Shown here: piece after piece, positions 33,456 to 45,914 of the stretch
Layout: each line of letters opens with the position of its first letter
Numbering within the stretch: the first letter of the stretch is position 1
Program-made: the position numbers and the translations under genes
The notes under the pieces: model-generated
Database searches by the model: none
The model's input: only the letters and a program-made list of their open reading frames with translations
Told to the model about the DNA's origin: nothing
NCBI GenBank assembly: GCA_032622095.1
Contig: CP136062.1
Coordinates: 152,576,875-152,640,874 of the forward strand
Direction of reading: 5' to 3'
Origin: Siphonodentalium dalli
Lineage: Eukaryota > Mollusca > Scaphopoda > Gadilida > Siphonodentaliidae
Length of the DNA stretch: 64,000 bases

Positions 33456-34848
33456 TCATATTTTAATTTTCTTGATGCCAATTTGATAAAAAACTTTTTT
33501 CAGTAATAGGTGATTTTCCAAAGATAATAGTCTTTCGAATTTTTCTTTCGTGGGATTCTCCCAGTAATATTTCGGGATATAGTCTGCTCGAATTATCTGT
33601 AGTTCTTTGCAAATAATAATAAAATGGTATTCATCACCCGTGCCATCACCGCAAATATCACAGGTTTTGTCACCATTATCCACAGATTTAGATTTCCATC
33701 TTGTATATTCGACAGGTAGCTTTATATTTGCGGTTCTAAATTTTAGCAAAATGTTTGCTAAGTGAGCCGGTAAGAAACTTAGATAGTGACCCATGCCCGG
33801 CCTCGTTTTAATACTCATATAAAAACGTGCTCTAGATGAGTTTGCATTCTGCATTTCAGTAAATAGTTCTGTTGTGTGTCGCTCAATAAGCTCTGATTTT
33901 ATATTTCTAATTTCAGCCTTTGTTAAACCTGACTGATTTGTCCATGCTCTTTCTATGTTAAGTTCTTTCAGTGTTTTAGAAATAAAAAATAGCCATGGGC
34001 TATTGAAGGAGCCATCAGAATTGTGATCCAATTCTTTAACAAGAATATATATATTTTTTACTAGTTCTGAGCCATCGTGTGATAGTAGTTTGGACCAGTA
34101 AGATAGTGCTCTACACTTTATCTCAATGGACAGAGGGTGTCTGCCAAATTCACCGTAAACCATATAATTTGGTGTACTTGTTTTCAGATATCCTATAATT
34201 TTGCAGTATTTAAGATGAAGCGATTCAATAATTTTAGTTCTTTCGTTACACCAAATTTCACTCCCATATAATAGGATGGGTACTGTCATGCAGTCAAATA
34301 GTTTTAACATAATATCGATTGGAAGCTTGAGAGATCTCACTTTGTTTAGTAATCCATACATTGCTCTTGTGCCAATTGTAACTATTTTTTTTCAAATTTT
34401 GGCAAAATCTTCCATTGTAAAAAAAGGTTACTCCCAAATATACAAATTCTTTAACTGTCTCGAGTTCTTGACCTCGATATCTGAACGTTGGAATTGGTTT
34501 GGGTAACTTATTACTAAATATTATGACTTTATTTTTTTTTGTATTCACTTGTAACTTCCAAGCATCTGCATAATCTGCAAATGCTTGGAGAGAACGGTGC
34601 ATATTTTCTTCTGTATCAGACATTAATACTGTGTCATCTGCATAAAGAATACAAAACAATTTTATGTAACATCCCACATTTTCAATATATAGTTCATCTA
34701 AATAACTCAAATTTTGTATTGCACAATCATTCATAAAATCTTGGATGTCGTTAATGTACAAGGAAAATAAAAAAGGTGACATTATTTCCCCTTGAAAAAG
34801 TCCTCGCATTGGTAATTGGGGAGGTGAAGTTCGTTGCAGGTTTGACAT
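33456..34848 (-). pseudogene. Second LINE fragment: RT YADD to C-terminal finger
   Basis: Minus-strand frame 34848-34294 encodes GEIMSPFLFSLYINDIQDF and FCILYADDTVLMSDTEEN, an intact YADD, then VNTKKNKVIIFS. After a frame change near 34360 the second frame (34361-33456) gives PILLYGSEIWCNERTKIIES and the terminal finger CDICGDGTGDEYHFIIIC, ending with a natural stop at 33456. It is the same clade as the 28-33 kb element but a different family. Endonuclease and RT fingers are absent, so it is 5' truncated or deleted. Confidence 0.85.
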
Positions 34849-34892
34849 GATTGTTTTGATACGTCAGAGTAAACACGAATACTATATTATCC

Positions 34893-35085
34893 AACCATCA
34901 TCACATTAGGAATCTCCTTACAATTTGTCATTTGAAGATAGCGGGTGCCATTTTCAACATTCGAATCCTTGATGAATCCTCCTTTAAACGTTTCTTCCAC
35001 TAGGTTGCCGTATGTAGACACTGCTTGTATGAGATCGGAGTCATCCATATATATGGGTACATCTTTCAGTGTGACATGAAGGTTT
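34893..35085 (-). pseudogene. Gag-like N-terminal fragment of a LINE ORF1
   Basis: The minus strand reads VTLKDVPIYMDDSDLIQAV, then YGNLVEETFKGGF and ENGTRYLQMTN: the RRM-like gag segment that precedes zinc knuckles in many LINE ORF1 proteins. It may be the missing start of the ORF1 at 32972-33250, separated by insertion of the 33456-34848 fragment, or the start of that second element with the middle deleted. Both fit. Confidence 0.55.
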
Positions 35086-35089
35086 TTCT

Positions 35090-37900
35090 ATCAATCTCAG
35101 TGGGACGAAAACAATCTCCTATATAGATTTACTCCAGTACTAATAACATCATTTTTGACTGCCGGTTCCGAGAGAGTAATATAACATTATTTCCCAGTTA
35201 TTTGGACTGCTATGATTTTACTCACGTCCACTACTTGTTGTACTGCTCGTATGACGTCTCCGTGTCTAATATAGCGAATTTTTTGAAAACTGACAGTGCA
35301 CTTCCTTCTAGTACCCGGTTCCATCATATTTATTTTGATCCCGTTTATAATATATAATGTCACTGATTGTATGTGTACTGTCTTGATCTAATCTGCACCA
35401 CCGATCTTCACCCATAAACCATATTTAAAGCTATTTCCACCGCTAATAAACCACATCGCATCCGCCATTGACCGGTGTTGAGTCTGAATTAATACAGACA
35501 TGTAGACTATGTATTCTATTTGTGGGGGGGGGGGGTACACCCTCGGTCGATTCTATTTTATTATTAAACAAGCATCCTATAACCAAATATAAGACCATCA
35601 AGACCGTGACATGTCATTGACGTGCTTGATTCCCTTTAGCTGAGAATGAGAATTTCCCATCAGAATATCTAGTTTGATTCGCCTGGTCTGACATCCTCAG
35701 CTCGACGACATGATTCGTACACGACATGTCACTTTAGCTCGAGTGGTCAGGTTACTACTTTTTCAGATTTTTGCAGTTTTGGACTAGGATTCGGTCTATT
35801 CAACAAGGGACATTCTATGCTCGCAGATAAACAGACATGCGAGTCACAGAAACAATTACAGACGACAAATATATAAGAGACGAGACTGTCACGAGAGTTT
35901 GTTATTGAAATTTGCTTTTACTTCCATGAAGTAGAAACTAAACAATGTAACTGTTGTTGCCAAAATTTCGCACATTAGACTGGTTCTTGTCCCAATTACA
36001 GCATCTTCCCGATTTGCAGTAACATGACCCTTTTGTGTCACGCTCGAGTACCGCCGTTGCAATATGTACCATAGATCTGTGTATACATGATTCACGTACA
36101 TGTATGTGCGACACATTCAGAACCACTCTGTTATCTGGAGAGTGTATAGTGTGCATTATTCTTAAATAGTTGCAAAGAATTGCAGTAACTGTTGTCTGAT
36201 TCTCGAAAGATCGAAAGACACATGTCGCGTCATTACATGCCACATTCACTTTTGTTTAATTAACCGAGTGACACACTTTGTACCAATTCTACATGTAATC
36301 CATGTTGATTTCCAATTATAACTTGTACACTCGGCAATATTAAAGGTCGTATCTCCTTCGGCGTTATTATTCGGAAGTGATCTCGCTCTACGTTCCGTAA
36401 AAGTCGTATCTCTAAACACGTTTACGTCGTTTTCTAGCGATGGAGCGCATAGACTGTGAAATGTCGCATCTAGGTGTATTTCTGTGTCATGGATAATATT
36501 CGCATAGTTACAGCGAGGTCAGAACAATGCAAATATGAAAACTGAGCAACCGAAACTTCACACCCGAATTGATCGGAAAATAGAATATTGACTTAGGACC
36601 TTGTAGCATTGTTGCGAAGATATGGCCAATTGTTTTCATTCTTAGCTGCCCGACGAATGGTTAGAACAGATTCCGTAGTACCGGCTGTCTGGTTGACAAA
36701 GTTAAATTCGATTTATCAGGGGTTTCGCGATTGTTGTCACCACAGCATCGCATTACCTACTTTCAACCAAAATATGTGTACTTTTTAATTCGTGTCTCAC
36801 ATTGGGTAACATTTTACAATTTATAATGCTGAAATTGATGCAGATAATTATATAGACGGGGAATATTACATATTCAGGGGTATATCAGTCGCCATGACAA
36901 CAGTTATATTCGCCAAAAACAATACGAAATGAGAGGTGTGTTTATGACCAGTCAGTTCTATATAATACAGTGCATGCACATCTCTATTTAATTCAATGAG
37001 ACGAAATATTTTTGACTGGACTCACTATTTATCGACTTTCTGATGTGAAAATAATACATTTTGGCAGCCATTTTGAAAACGGTTTCCATGGTGACGAGAG
37101 AACCTGTTGACGAAATCTACCCAAATTATTTTGGAAGCCCTTGACCCAAGGTACATAACTTATATAGAGTTTGCTCTAGAGCAAGAAACCCCTGCGGGGC
37201 CATATGCTGGGTCCAGTATTATTATGTATAACCTGAATTTACTACAGCCACGTCTTAAAATATCCACGTCCGATTTACAATACCTTTCTATCTCTTTATG
37301 AAAATAAAAAATGTCCCCACCCTAGCTTCATACCATTTTAGAAATGCTCTCTCTATTTTCCTCCGACATTAAGGTGACGTTTACACATAGCCGGTGAATC
37401 CGTTACCCGAAGATACGCATATATTCATGTGTCTCCTTTACTTGTTAATAGTTTTAGTTTTAGTTTTCACTGAACTGCAATATGATATTGCTGTACACTT
37501 GTAAACAGCTAGCCGCTTCCTGTTAGAGGTATTGTTGGGCAGTATAGTGAAATGAAACTTTTTAGAAATGGAAATGCCGAAATTATTAATATCCAACTCA
37601 AACTTTCAGGTATTGCTATTGGTAATTTTAAAGATATTTAAACAACATTGTTAATGGTTTGTTTGAGTTCATAGACAGCATGTGAAGTGAGTGTCGCACC
37701 AAAAGCATTGTCATTGTCAGTTTTGAGATCTTTTCGTCGCATACATCTACAAATTGGTGTCTAATCATTCGGATTGGATTTTCTCTCCAATATATTTTGA
37801 TACAATCTGTATTCGAGAGATAACCCACATCATCCGGACCTCAATGATATGATCGTGAATGAGTATTGATATACCCCACTAAATTTTGACAAACACCAGT
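35090..37900. other. No supported gene
   Basis: Mostly unstructured intronic-type sequence with a G11 run near 35523. The longest frame is 103 codons at 35938-36249 on the minus strand, Cys-containing but unrecognised. Around 37785, 37935 and 37975 the word TATATATTTTGATACAATCT recurs three times, leading into the Helitron-like element. Confidence 0.4.
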
Positions 37901-37974
37901 AATGGTGTGTAGATAATTTACATATCTCTCCTATATATTTTGATACAATCTATCTAATTTACATATCTCTCTTA

Positions 37975-38493
37975 TATATTTGGATACAATCTATCTGTTT
38001 GTCTGTTTGTCATTTATACAAATCTACGATTCTCCACCGATCGAGACCAAACTTCGTATCTAGGGGTAAAATTCCACGGACACGGTCGTTGCCGTATTGG
38101 CGACCCCGTGCGACTCCCGTGCAGCGCATGCGCAGACGAGATATCGGAAACGGATGGAGCTATCGACTTGAAATTTGCTATGTGAATGTATCTTGCCCCG
38201 GATACGAATTTTATCGGGTCGCCGAGCCCGTGCGACGCCAGGTTCGCGCATGCGCAGACGAGATCTCGGAAACGGGTGGAGCTATCGACTTGAAATTTGG
38301 TATGTGAATGTATCTTGCCCCGGATACGAATTGTATCGGGTCGCCGAGCCCGTGCGACGCCAGCTTCGCGCATGCGCAGAACAGATCTCGGAAACGGGTG
38401 GAGCTATCGACTTGAAATTTGGTTTTTGAATAGCTATCGACTTGAAATTTGTTTTTTTTTAATAGCCCGGACAACTTCGGGCTCATCGGCTAG
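37975..38493 (+). mobile_element. Helitron-like element, plus-strand copy
   Basis: It begins with TCTGTTTGTCTGTTTGTC and TACAAATCTACGATTCTC, continues with three 122-bp units (AACGGGTGGAGCTATCGACT and GCGCATGCGCAGACGAG), and ends with the hairpin GCCCGGACAACTTCGGGC, TCATCGG, CTAG and T (38490-38493 is CTAG). This is the same family as the array at 49153-51956 in the opposite orientation. The 3' hairpin plus CTAG-T fits Helitron-type termini. Non-autonomous. Confidence 0.75.
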
Positions 38494-38499
38494 TTATAT

Positions 38500-39494
<995 letters not shown>

Positions 39495-39499
39495 CATAC

Positions 39500-39970
39500 A
39501 TGTACATGAACACGCACATTTAATTCCCTCGAATGCGCAACAAATGTACCATGCACATGCAGAGTACGTGTACCATCATCAGTTAGTATTTATAATAATA
39601 GCTTATAACCAAGGTGCGTGACCACAGACGGACAGCTGATTAGAGACAATCAAACTGACACACTGACCAATATATACACAGGTGAAAAACGGGCTGGTCT
39701 ATCAGCGATTGCACAATAATATTGTTCGAGTTAATTGTTGAAAGGAAATCGCCCATGACGGCATGACCCCAGATAAATATATAACTTAATCCAGACGACA
39801 ATCAGGTGCTTGTACTAAATAATTTTATCCAAAAGTTGAAAACCGTATAGCTGAGTATCCGGATAGCCGTAATTCTTATCCGGCGAAGTATAAACACTCT
39901 ATTGTTATCGCTACCGGCTAAAGCGAATACGATCTTCGCCGGGTAATGTATAAACACCCCCTAAGTCAGG
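39500..39970. other. No supported gene
   Basis: Non-coding sequence between the TA run and the PolB relic. Any continuation of the polymerase domain is not recognisable here. Confidence 0.35.
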
Positions 39971-39974
39971 TTTA

Positions 39975-41714
39975 TAGTACTTTATGACCAGATATGGTCG
40001 TACATAATTCTGAAAATCCTGTGTATTTGCCCAATGGGGAAAATGACCTTTTGCCATTTTTTTCAATTTTAAATGTTTTTGGAAATTTAGACAATGCCAT
40101 AGGAATGAAACTCAATGAATCGATAATCCTAACACCATTACGAGCTCAATATTGTGTTACCATTCATAATAACACTAGGCTTTGAATGTCCATTGTTTAC
40201 CAAGTAGTGTAAGAGAAATTGACTATCATAGACTCTTGCATTGTGAGCAATACATGTCGTACCTTTATGGTCATTTGTGTAAAACAACCACTTACAAAAT
40301 CTTTCTAATATATTTTCACCTCTAAACACATGTTCTCTATTGGTATATACATAATCACATGAATTGCTTATTTCATCAATGGGTTTATATATACAATTTT
40401 CACAAGCAATTTGTGCAACACAAAAATTTGGTACAGAACGCCAGTATCTTGTTGACATTCAAAATAAAACATATGAATGGTACCTTGGCTTCTTTCTGTG
40501 ATTCTTTCTTTCATCTTGCTGAATGTGGCATCTGTTGTCTGGTTCAAAAAATGTTCATGCAGTATTTACACATCTTCTGTCCCGTGCAAATATGTCTCTT
40601 ATTCTTTCTTCTGATGATTTCCACCCCACACTTTTCACGCATACGTATCAAATCACAAACGAATTTGCTTTGTCCCGGTGAACTTTTCAAATGGTTGTCG
40701 AAGCATCGTTGACTTCTGCATGTCCTTTTTTTGCATAATATATTTGTTGTTCAATGGGACATATCTGGCTCTCGAAGTAGATACAGTTGTGTGAGCAAGG
40801 ATGGTCACCTCTGTTACTCCAGCCGACATCACAGTGTTCGCAATAATATGAACATCCTAGAAATCCTGTGATAGTTGTGATCACAACGTAGTGGTTATCT
40901 TTAAAATACAAATGAACTTTACTTTCTTTTCTGACTAGTGGTGGTTGGCAAAGCAGGCCTTCGTCAGAAAATTGACTGTGTATGTCGATGACATAGACCG
41001 GGTACAGTTGTCTTGTATGCTTTTGTATTCCTCCAGTCCACAACTGCTGTCATGCGGAATACCAGCTTTATCAAGCGATATGTTTGTAGATTCACGCTGA
41101 GGACCTCTTGCTGGTCTTATTCGTTTCCATTGCTGTTTCCATTCAATGGTCTCATTTTTATCTGCATTGCACACACCAACAACGATAGCCCTCGCAAAAC
41201 ACATGCTATCTGCATTCTGAATCAGAAGAATTATTTTCTTTGTTGTTTTCATGTTGTTTTTATCACCAAATGCTCCATAATGTAATGTAAGTCTTGCTGT
41301 CCCCGCAGGCATGTGCGTAACATTGATGTCAAATGGCATCTGCTCATCGTGGATTTTGAATTTTGTATTTGACTGTGCAACTTTCTCTATGTGGTCCAGC
41401 AATAATTGGCTAGTTAGATTATCAGCTTCTGTAAACGGAACGTGAATTCCTAGATCTAACTCTGGGTGATAGATGGAAATTCTACCCTGATCTCTTCGTC
41501 CTGCGTCACATTCATCTTTCAAACTGTTCACCAGATCTTCGAAAATTCTACGAACATCAAATATAACTCCAAATTTCTTCGACGCAGTTTTGAATCTTCT
41601 CGAATATTTATCTGTCAAATTTTTGGTGGTGTAATATTTATCCTCATCGAGTCTTAATCTTGTTCTGCTCTCTTGCTCACTATCGCTATCGGAGTATGGT
41701 ACGAGTCGCTTCAT
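39975..41714 (-). pseudogene. Polinton/Maverick-type DNA polymerase B, N-terminal and exonuclease part
   Basis: Six pieces in changing frames follow the order of a protein-primed family B polymerase from Polinton-like elements: N-terminal MKRLVPYSDSDSEQE (start 41714), a region to about 41035, YYCEHCDVGWSNRGDHPC (about 40800), CFDNHL and ICTGQKMCKYC cysteine motifs (40700-40550), the Exo I site FYFECQQD (about 40446-40469), Exo II AHNARVYDSQF (about 40216-40248), and PMALSKFPKTF then GHFPHWANTQDF (to about 39990). The Exo I site lacks the expected Asp between Tyr and Phe. At least five frame breaks. The polymerase palm is missing. Other Polinton genes (integrase, ATPase, capsid) were not found, so this is an isolated fragment. 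Confidence 0.8.
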
Positions 41715-41839
41715 TCTGAAATGACGGTTTGGCGCAAATCGGGTTGCTTTTGTGCTCGCATACGGACATGCGTAGTCATCGCCGTGCAGGAGCATAACAG
41801 CTATGCGATCCACGACTACAGAGTAACAACATACAGCAT

Positions 41840-42355
41840 TTGAGAAATATCGCATTAGCTGTGTTAAAGAATACAAAGTGGACACCACCATATGGTAACT
41901 GCTTCAGATGTAACTCTAGTTCACATTGGGCTTTTCAATGTGATATTGCTTCGAAAAAGAAACAGATGCACGAATCATCAATGATGATGGGTGATGTTTA
42001 TCCCGGGAGTCCGAGTTGGACACACACATCGGAAAATAATAACAAATATTATCAATTCACGCAAGAAGATGTTGTCACCGATGTTGATCAATGCATACAA
42101 ACCGGAGCATCAGCGGTCGAAATCGCGGATATGAAAACTGAGAATGACAATCAAGATATATCATCCGAACCGTTAAATGATGAAATCACCATTCTAGACA
42201 CAGGTGACTCGCAGCTGGAAGTGACAAACGCTGTAGCTGAAGGCGATATCGCTACAGAAAATTCGCAAAAGACAATACCAACCAGAAAACGCGCACATCA
42301 CCAAAATAATTCAAAAAAGTTAAACATGATGAATAAATTATTTATCATTATTTGA
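41840..42355 (+). CDS. CCHC zinc-knuckle protein, hypothetical
   Basis: A 171-codon frame contains CFRCNSSSHWAFQC, a perfect C-x2-C-x4-H-x4-C knuckle at residues 21-34, then a long acidic Asp/Glu/Thr-rich region and a basic tail RKRAHHQNNSKK. It is transcribed away from the PolB relic and starts 126 bp from it. The first ATG may not be the real start. Zinc knuckles bind single-stranded nucleic acid in gag-like and host RNA proteins. It could be the end of a gag-like ORF, an accessory ORF of the Polinton, or a host exon. No neighbour decides this. Confidence 0.45.
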   Translation: MRNIALAVLKNTKWTPPYGNCFRCNSSSHWAFQCDIASKKKQMHESSMMMGDVYPGSPSWTHTSENNNKYYQFTQEDVVTDVDQCIQTGASAVEIADMKTENDNQDISSEPLNDEITILDTGDSQLEVTNAVAEGDIATENSQKTIPTRKRAHHQNNSKKLNMMNKLFIII

Positions 42356-42359
42356 ATGT

Positions 42360-43050
42360 TACGTTTTTTCTTTCGTAACCCCGAAAAGCTAATGCTCTAG
42401 AGCTATCTCAACTATATTTTGGGGCCCTGAAAAGGGCCGTTTATTGATGTGGAGTCAAAGACATTCCGACAAATCCGGGTATAGTCCTCCCTCTTTTAAT
42501 CTTCGGTCTCCAATGTGGCTCCGATACGTACTCCGATGCCGCACTGGAATTCTTTCACTCCTGTCTTTATCATTTGCTTCTGCTGGGCAGAATCCCGAAC
42601 ATTTTTCCTGCCAATGCTTAAATCGATCGGCAGAAAACTGCAATAAAAACTTCTTCTTTTCAGAAAACAAGTCGAATAATAACGACGACATCACACCGCG
42701 CCGCATCATATATGAATTGCGAGGGCGTCGCTGACGACGTAACGGTGTCTCACCCCAAAATTTCGCTGAACGCCAACTTAGTTGTGTTTCCTTTTTTGAC
42801 AATAAATCATCATATTTCTGTAAATAAAACACCGATTTGATTCAGGAAAGTTTTATTTGTACCGTATTACCATTATCAATACAAACATAGCATAATTTAC
42901 GCTAAAGAATTACTCTTATATCAGATTGTACATTTCACAACGCTATCGTCATCGAATATATATTCGAAGACTTTCGCATTTGTTAAAAATGCACTGGTAA
43001 AGTAACACATTTCGCTAACGTCCCGGGTTCTCTGTTTTTCTTCGCCTAGC
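42360..43050. other. No supported gene
   Basis: Open frames of 96-125 codons overlap on both strands at 42444-42832 without a motif. Base composition is balanced here. A promoter or first exon is possible but not shown. Confidence 0.35.
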
Positions 43051-43059
43051 ACACTGTCC

Positions 43060-43425
43060 TTATAAGTCCTGGCTCGTGGGTAATCTGGCCCACCCTGGGC
43101 TCGTGGTCACTCTGGCCCGCCCCCTCCTCGGCGGCCACTCTGGCACACCCCTTGCGCGACGGCCACTCTGGGTCACCCTGGACACTTTGGCCCTGCCACT
43201 CTGGGCCACCCCTTGCTTGGCGGCCAATATCCCTCCTCCACTGCCAATCTGGGCCACCCCTGCCATCGATGCCACTGTGGGCCATGGGCCAGAGTGGCCG
43301 TCGAGCAAGGGGTGGCCTAGAGTGGCAGTCGAGGAGGGGTACCGCCCATTCCTCGACTGGCACTCTGGGCCATGTGCCAGAGTGGCATTCGAGCAAGGGT
43401 GTGGCCCAGAGTGGCAGCCATTATT
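43060..43425. repeat. GC-rich palindromic minisatellite
   Basis: Units near GGCCACTCTGGGCCACCCCT and TTGCTCGACG repeat on one strand up to about 43275, then the reverse complement (GGCCAGAGTGGC, TCGAGCAAGGGG) repeats to 43425. The centre is GGGCCATGGGCC at about 43268-43283. The result is a large imperfect palindrome that is open in several frames on both strands only because it lacks stops. A shorter copy is at 18590-18725. Confidence 0.8.
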
Positions 43426-43435
43426 ACTGTCGTTC

Positions 43436-44060
43436 CGGCTCTATGGTACCAAACGCTGAACCATCGAAGCTGAACATATGTATATAGGTATACTTTTAAT
43501 GGGGAAATGTTATTAGACACACGTAGGCGACGTTAACCTCGGACATCTTAAAATGGCACTAATAGTTATTTTGTTTATATATGTTTTCCCTGGGAGCGGA
43601 AACCTTGTACATATAAGTAATTTGACCCGGGGAATCTTATTAGACAGGTCCCGTTAACATCAACTGTCTTCAAATAGCACTAATCATTGTTTTATTTTTG
43701 GCTATAGGCGACCAAACGGCTGGACTATCGGAACTGAAAATGTTTACACAAGGTCACCGATAAATGGAATATCATGGGACAGGCGCCATTTTCCTCCGAT
43801 GACTTAAACGGCACATTGAGGTAATTTGGCTCGGGGATTGTCATGTGATATGTGCCATTGGCATCAGATGACTTAAAAGGGGAACTAATAATTAGTAATA
43901 AAGAGCGTTTAATGTCAACTTCAAAGTTATCGGGAGAGTTCATGCAATAGGTGATGTTTACTACAGGTAACTAATAATTAATTTATATGACTTGAAGGGG
44001 CACTACTAATTTACTCATCTTACGCGAGCAACACCGGGTACCCCAGCTAGTTTTATATAC
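43436..44060 (+). mobile_element. Helitron-like element, third core type
   Basis: The body has four diverged units of about 110-130 bp sharing GGGGAATSTTATTAGACA, TCAACTTC or CATC-AGATGACTTAAA and GGCACTAAT. The 3' end is CAACACCGGGTACCCCAGCTAG followed by T. The CCGGGT/ACCCCAG hairpin and CTAG-T fit the Helitron 3' pattern. Confidence 0.55.
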
Positions 44061-44112
44061 GCCGGGTACCCCGGCCAGATTGATATACGCAGGGTACCCC
44101 AGCTAGTTTTAT
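44028..44112 (+). repeat. Three stacked Helitron-like 3' ends
   Basis: CCGGGTACCCCAGCTAGTTT, CCGGGTACCCCGGCCAGATT and CAGGGTACCCCAGCTAGTTT follow each other every 32-35 bp, each after TATATACGC-like sequence. Repeated terminus pieces suggest local slippage or repeated end use. Confidence 0.7.
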
Positions 44113-44119
44113 ATAAAGC

Positions 44120-44880
44120 TGATTTACAGATATGTTTTGTGAATAAAATTACTGATAAAACTGAAGATTTTGTATATTATTTGTCTATACATCGAGCGCA
44201 AATCTCGATGAAACCTGTTAGTTGAAATGAAATTTCCTTTATTGAGGGCGTTCACAATACATGATTCTGACGCTCCAAACGTTTTTTGCGAGATTTCCCG
44301 AAGTGTGTGTTCGAAATATAGCAAAATTGTCCGACAGGTTGTATGTATTACACCAGACAAATCGAATTAGAATAAATATTATTGATGGATGCGTTTCCCG
44401 GTAGGTGTCTTAGATTCATATATATTATTGTGTAGCTAGGAAACTACATACAACTTGTTATGAAGAGAGAAAATATGCAACGGTTTTCATTATTTGGCTA
44501 AAAATGTATTTAATTGGTCTCGGCAGCCCGGCAGACTTGGTATGAGGGGCATAGACCAATATAAAAACCGTTGCATGTCACATTTAATACTAAATACTCA
44601 TTGACGAGTAGCTCCACAGACGTCCGTCCTATATATGGTCTTATAACCCGAACAATTCCCATCAATAAACCAAACACAATTCCCATCAATAAATAGGAAT
44701 CATTCTACAATTCCCATATTCTGTCGTATGCTCATAATTCCTGAGCATCCCTCCCGACGAATAATACTCTTCCAATGTATAACTGAATCAGAGACTCCAT
44801 TTAGTCTCCATAAGTTTCAAAAAATTGTGGCCCAATCCCTTTTGTATATTATGCAAATAAGATATGTTTTAAGTCAACCG
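44120..44880. other. No supported gene
   Basis: Non-coding; start of the proposed lectin intron on the minus strand. CAATTCCCATCAATAAA repeats twice near 44655-44690. Confidence 0.4.
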
Positions 44881-44882
44881 AC

Positions 44883-45059
44883 CTTGAGTTCTGGATCCTA
44901 CGACGGCAGCTAACCAATCGAACATCTCCTGACTGGTCACCTCGAACAGATGAGCCCCTTCTGCTTCGCACAGAGCTTTGTTCTGACTCACTGTTTGGGC
45001 GTTGAACGCTCCAATCTTGTACCAGACACTAAACTGTTCATTGTATGTGTAACCTGGAA
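44883..45059 (-). CDS. C-type lectin domain, N-terminal exon
   Basis: The minus-strand exon has acceptor TATCCTTCAG (ending 45060) and donor CAAG|GTCGGT (44883/44882). It is 177 bp, phase 1 at both ends. It encodes VPGYTYNEQFSVWYKIGAF, then CEAEGAHLFEVTSQEMFDW, the classic first half of a CTLD with helix 1, the first conserved Cys and the GAHL...V.S.E block. Joining CAA-G to GC-GCT keeps frame with the exon at 15507-15778 and gives normal CTLD spacing between GAHL and the W-x-x-L core. Upstream exons (signal peptide, first disulfide) were not found and may lie beyond 64 kb. Confidence 0.85.
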
Positions 45060-45249
45060 CTGAAGGATACCGGGGTTATTTCATTAAATATACGCCATTA
45101 TTTTTGTCAACAAACTCTAATGAATGACAAGTTTGAAAAGTTATTTTATTAAATATACGCCACTATATACGCCAGAGTCTTTTAATGCCTGGGACTATTT
45201 CTTTACGCAGGCAAACCACGCATACTGAAGTGAAATGTCATCGCAGATC

Positions 45250-45590
45250 TCATAGAAGCCGATGTTAGTTTCACGTCCCATTTGTTGATTTATGTATATG
45301 TTTTATCGAGGTTTTGGATCATATAATAATAATAGAATCTACAACTCGTCCCAAGTTTATAGCGGAATTATACCCGTCCAATAAATTAGGTCTGGGTCCC
45401 GCCATAGGCTCGGTCCATACCTAATTTGCTGAACTCGTTTTGTAAATTCCGCTATAAACTGGAGACTCGTTGTATTCTATTTATTTCACCTCGATAAAAC
45501 AGACTTAATTCAAAAAAAATTGTTGAATTAAGTCTGTTTTTTTTCGAGGCTTTAATGGGACGTGACACTAACATTGGCTTCTACAACGAT
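45250..45590. mobile_element. MITE with nested palindromes
   Basis: The outer inverted ends are TAGAAGCCGATGTTAGTTTC (from 45254) and the complement ending ACTAACATTGGCTTCTA (to 45587). Inside are a hairpin of about 155 bp (arms 45329-45371 and 45444-45484, sharing AGTTTATAGCGGAATT) and a second with 25-bp arms (45489-45549, AAACAGACTTAATTCAA). No coding and no clear TSD. Confidence 0.7.
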
Positions 45591-45914
45591 GACGTTACAT
45601 GTAACTATATGTTGTTTGCCCGAAGAAATAGTCCCAGGTAAAGACTTTTTTTATGTATTTTATGGGCTAAATTTAAGAAAATAACTTCAAACTCTTCATT
45701 CATTAGTTTGCTGGAATTAATATTGGAAGCCATATTATTTTGAGACGTAGCGTATGAATGTAAACATACGATAAACCGGAAGTCTAATGTCACGTTTGCG
45801 CAAACATAATATATTGTGCCAAGACGGGGTACATATAACGTTCAGACAATCAAAACGATTTGATCATTTATTACAAACTGTTCAATAGAATAACTTCGGG
45901 TCGTTGGTATGGAA

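Noticed and set aside
35938-36249. 103-codon Cys-containing minus-strand frame
   Set aside because: Cys spacing fits no family I know, and an overlapping frame exists on the same strand; not enough to call a gene.
41715-41891. Upstream 59 codons in frame with the PolB N terminus
   Set aside because: The residues before MKRLVPYSD do not resemble the family; the start at 41714 fits better.
43046-43487. Overlapping frames of 111-127 codons on both strands
   Set aside because: Produced by the GC-rich palindromic minisatellite.
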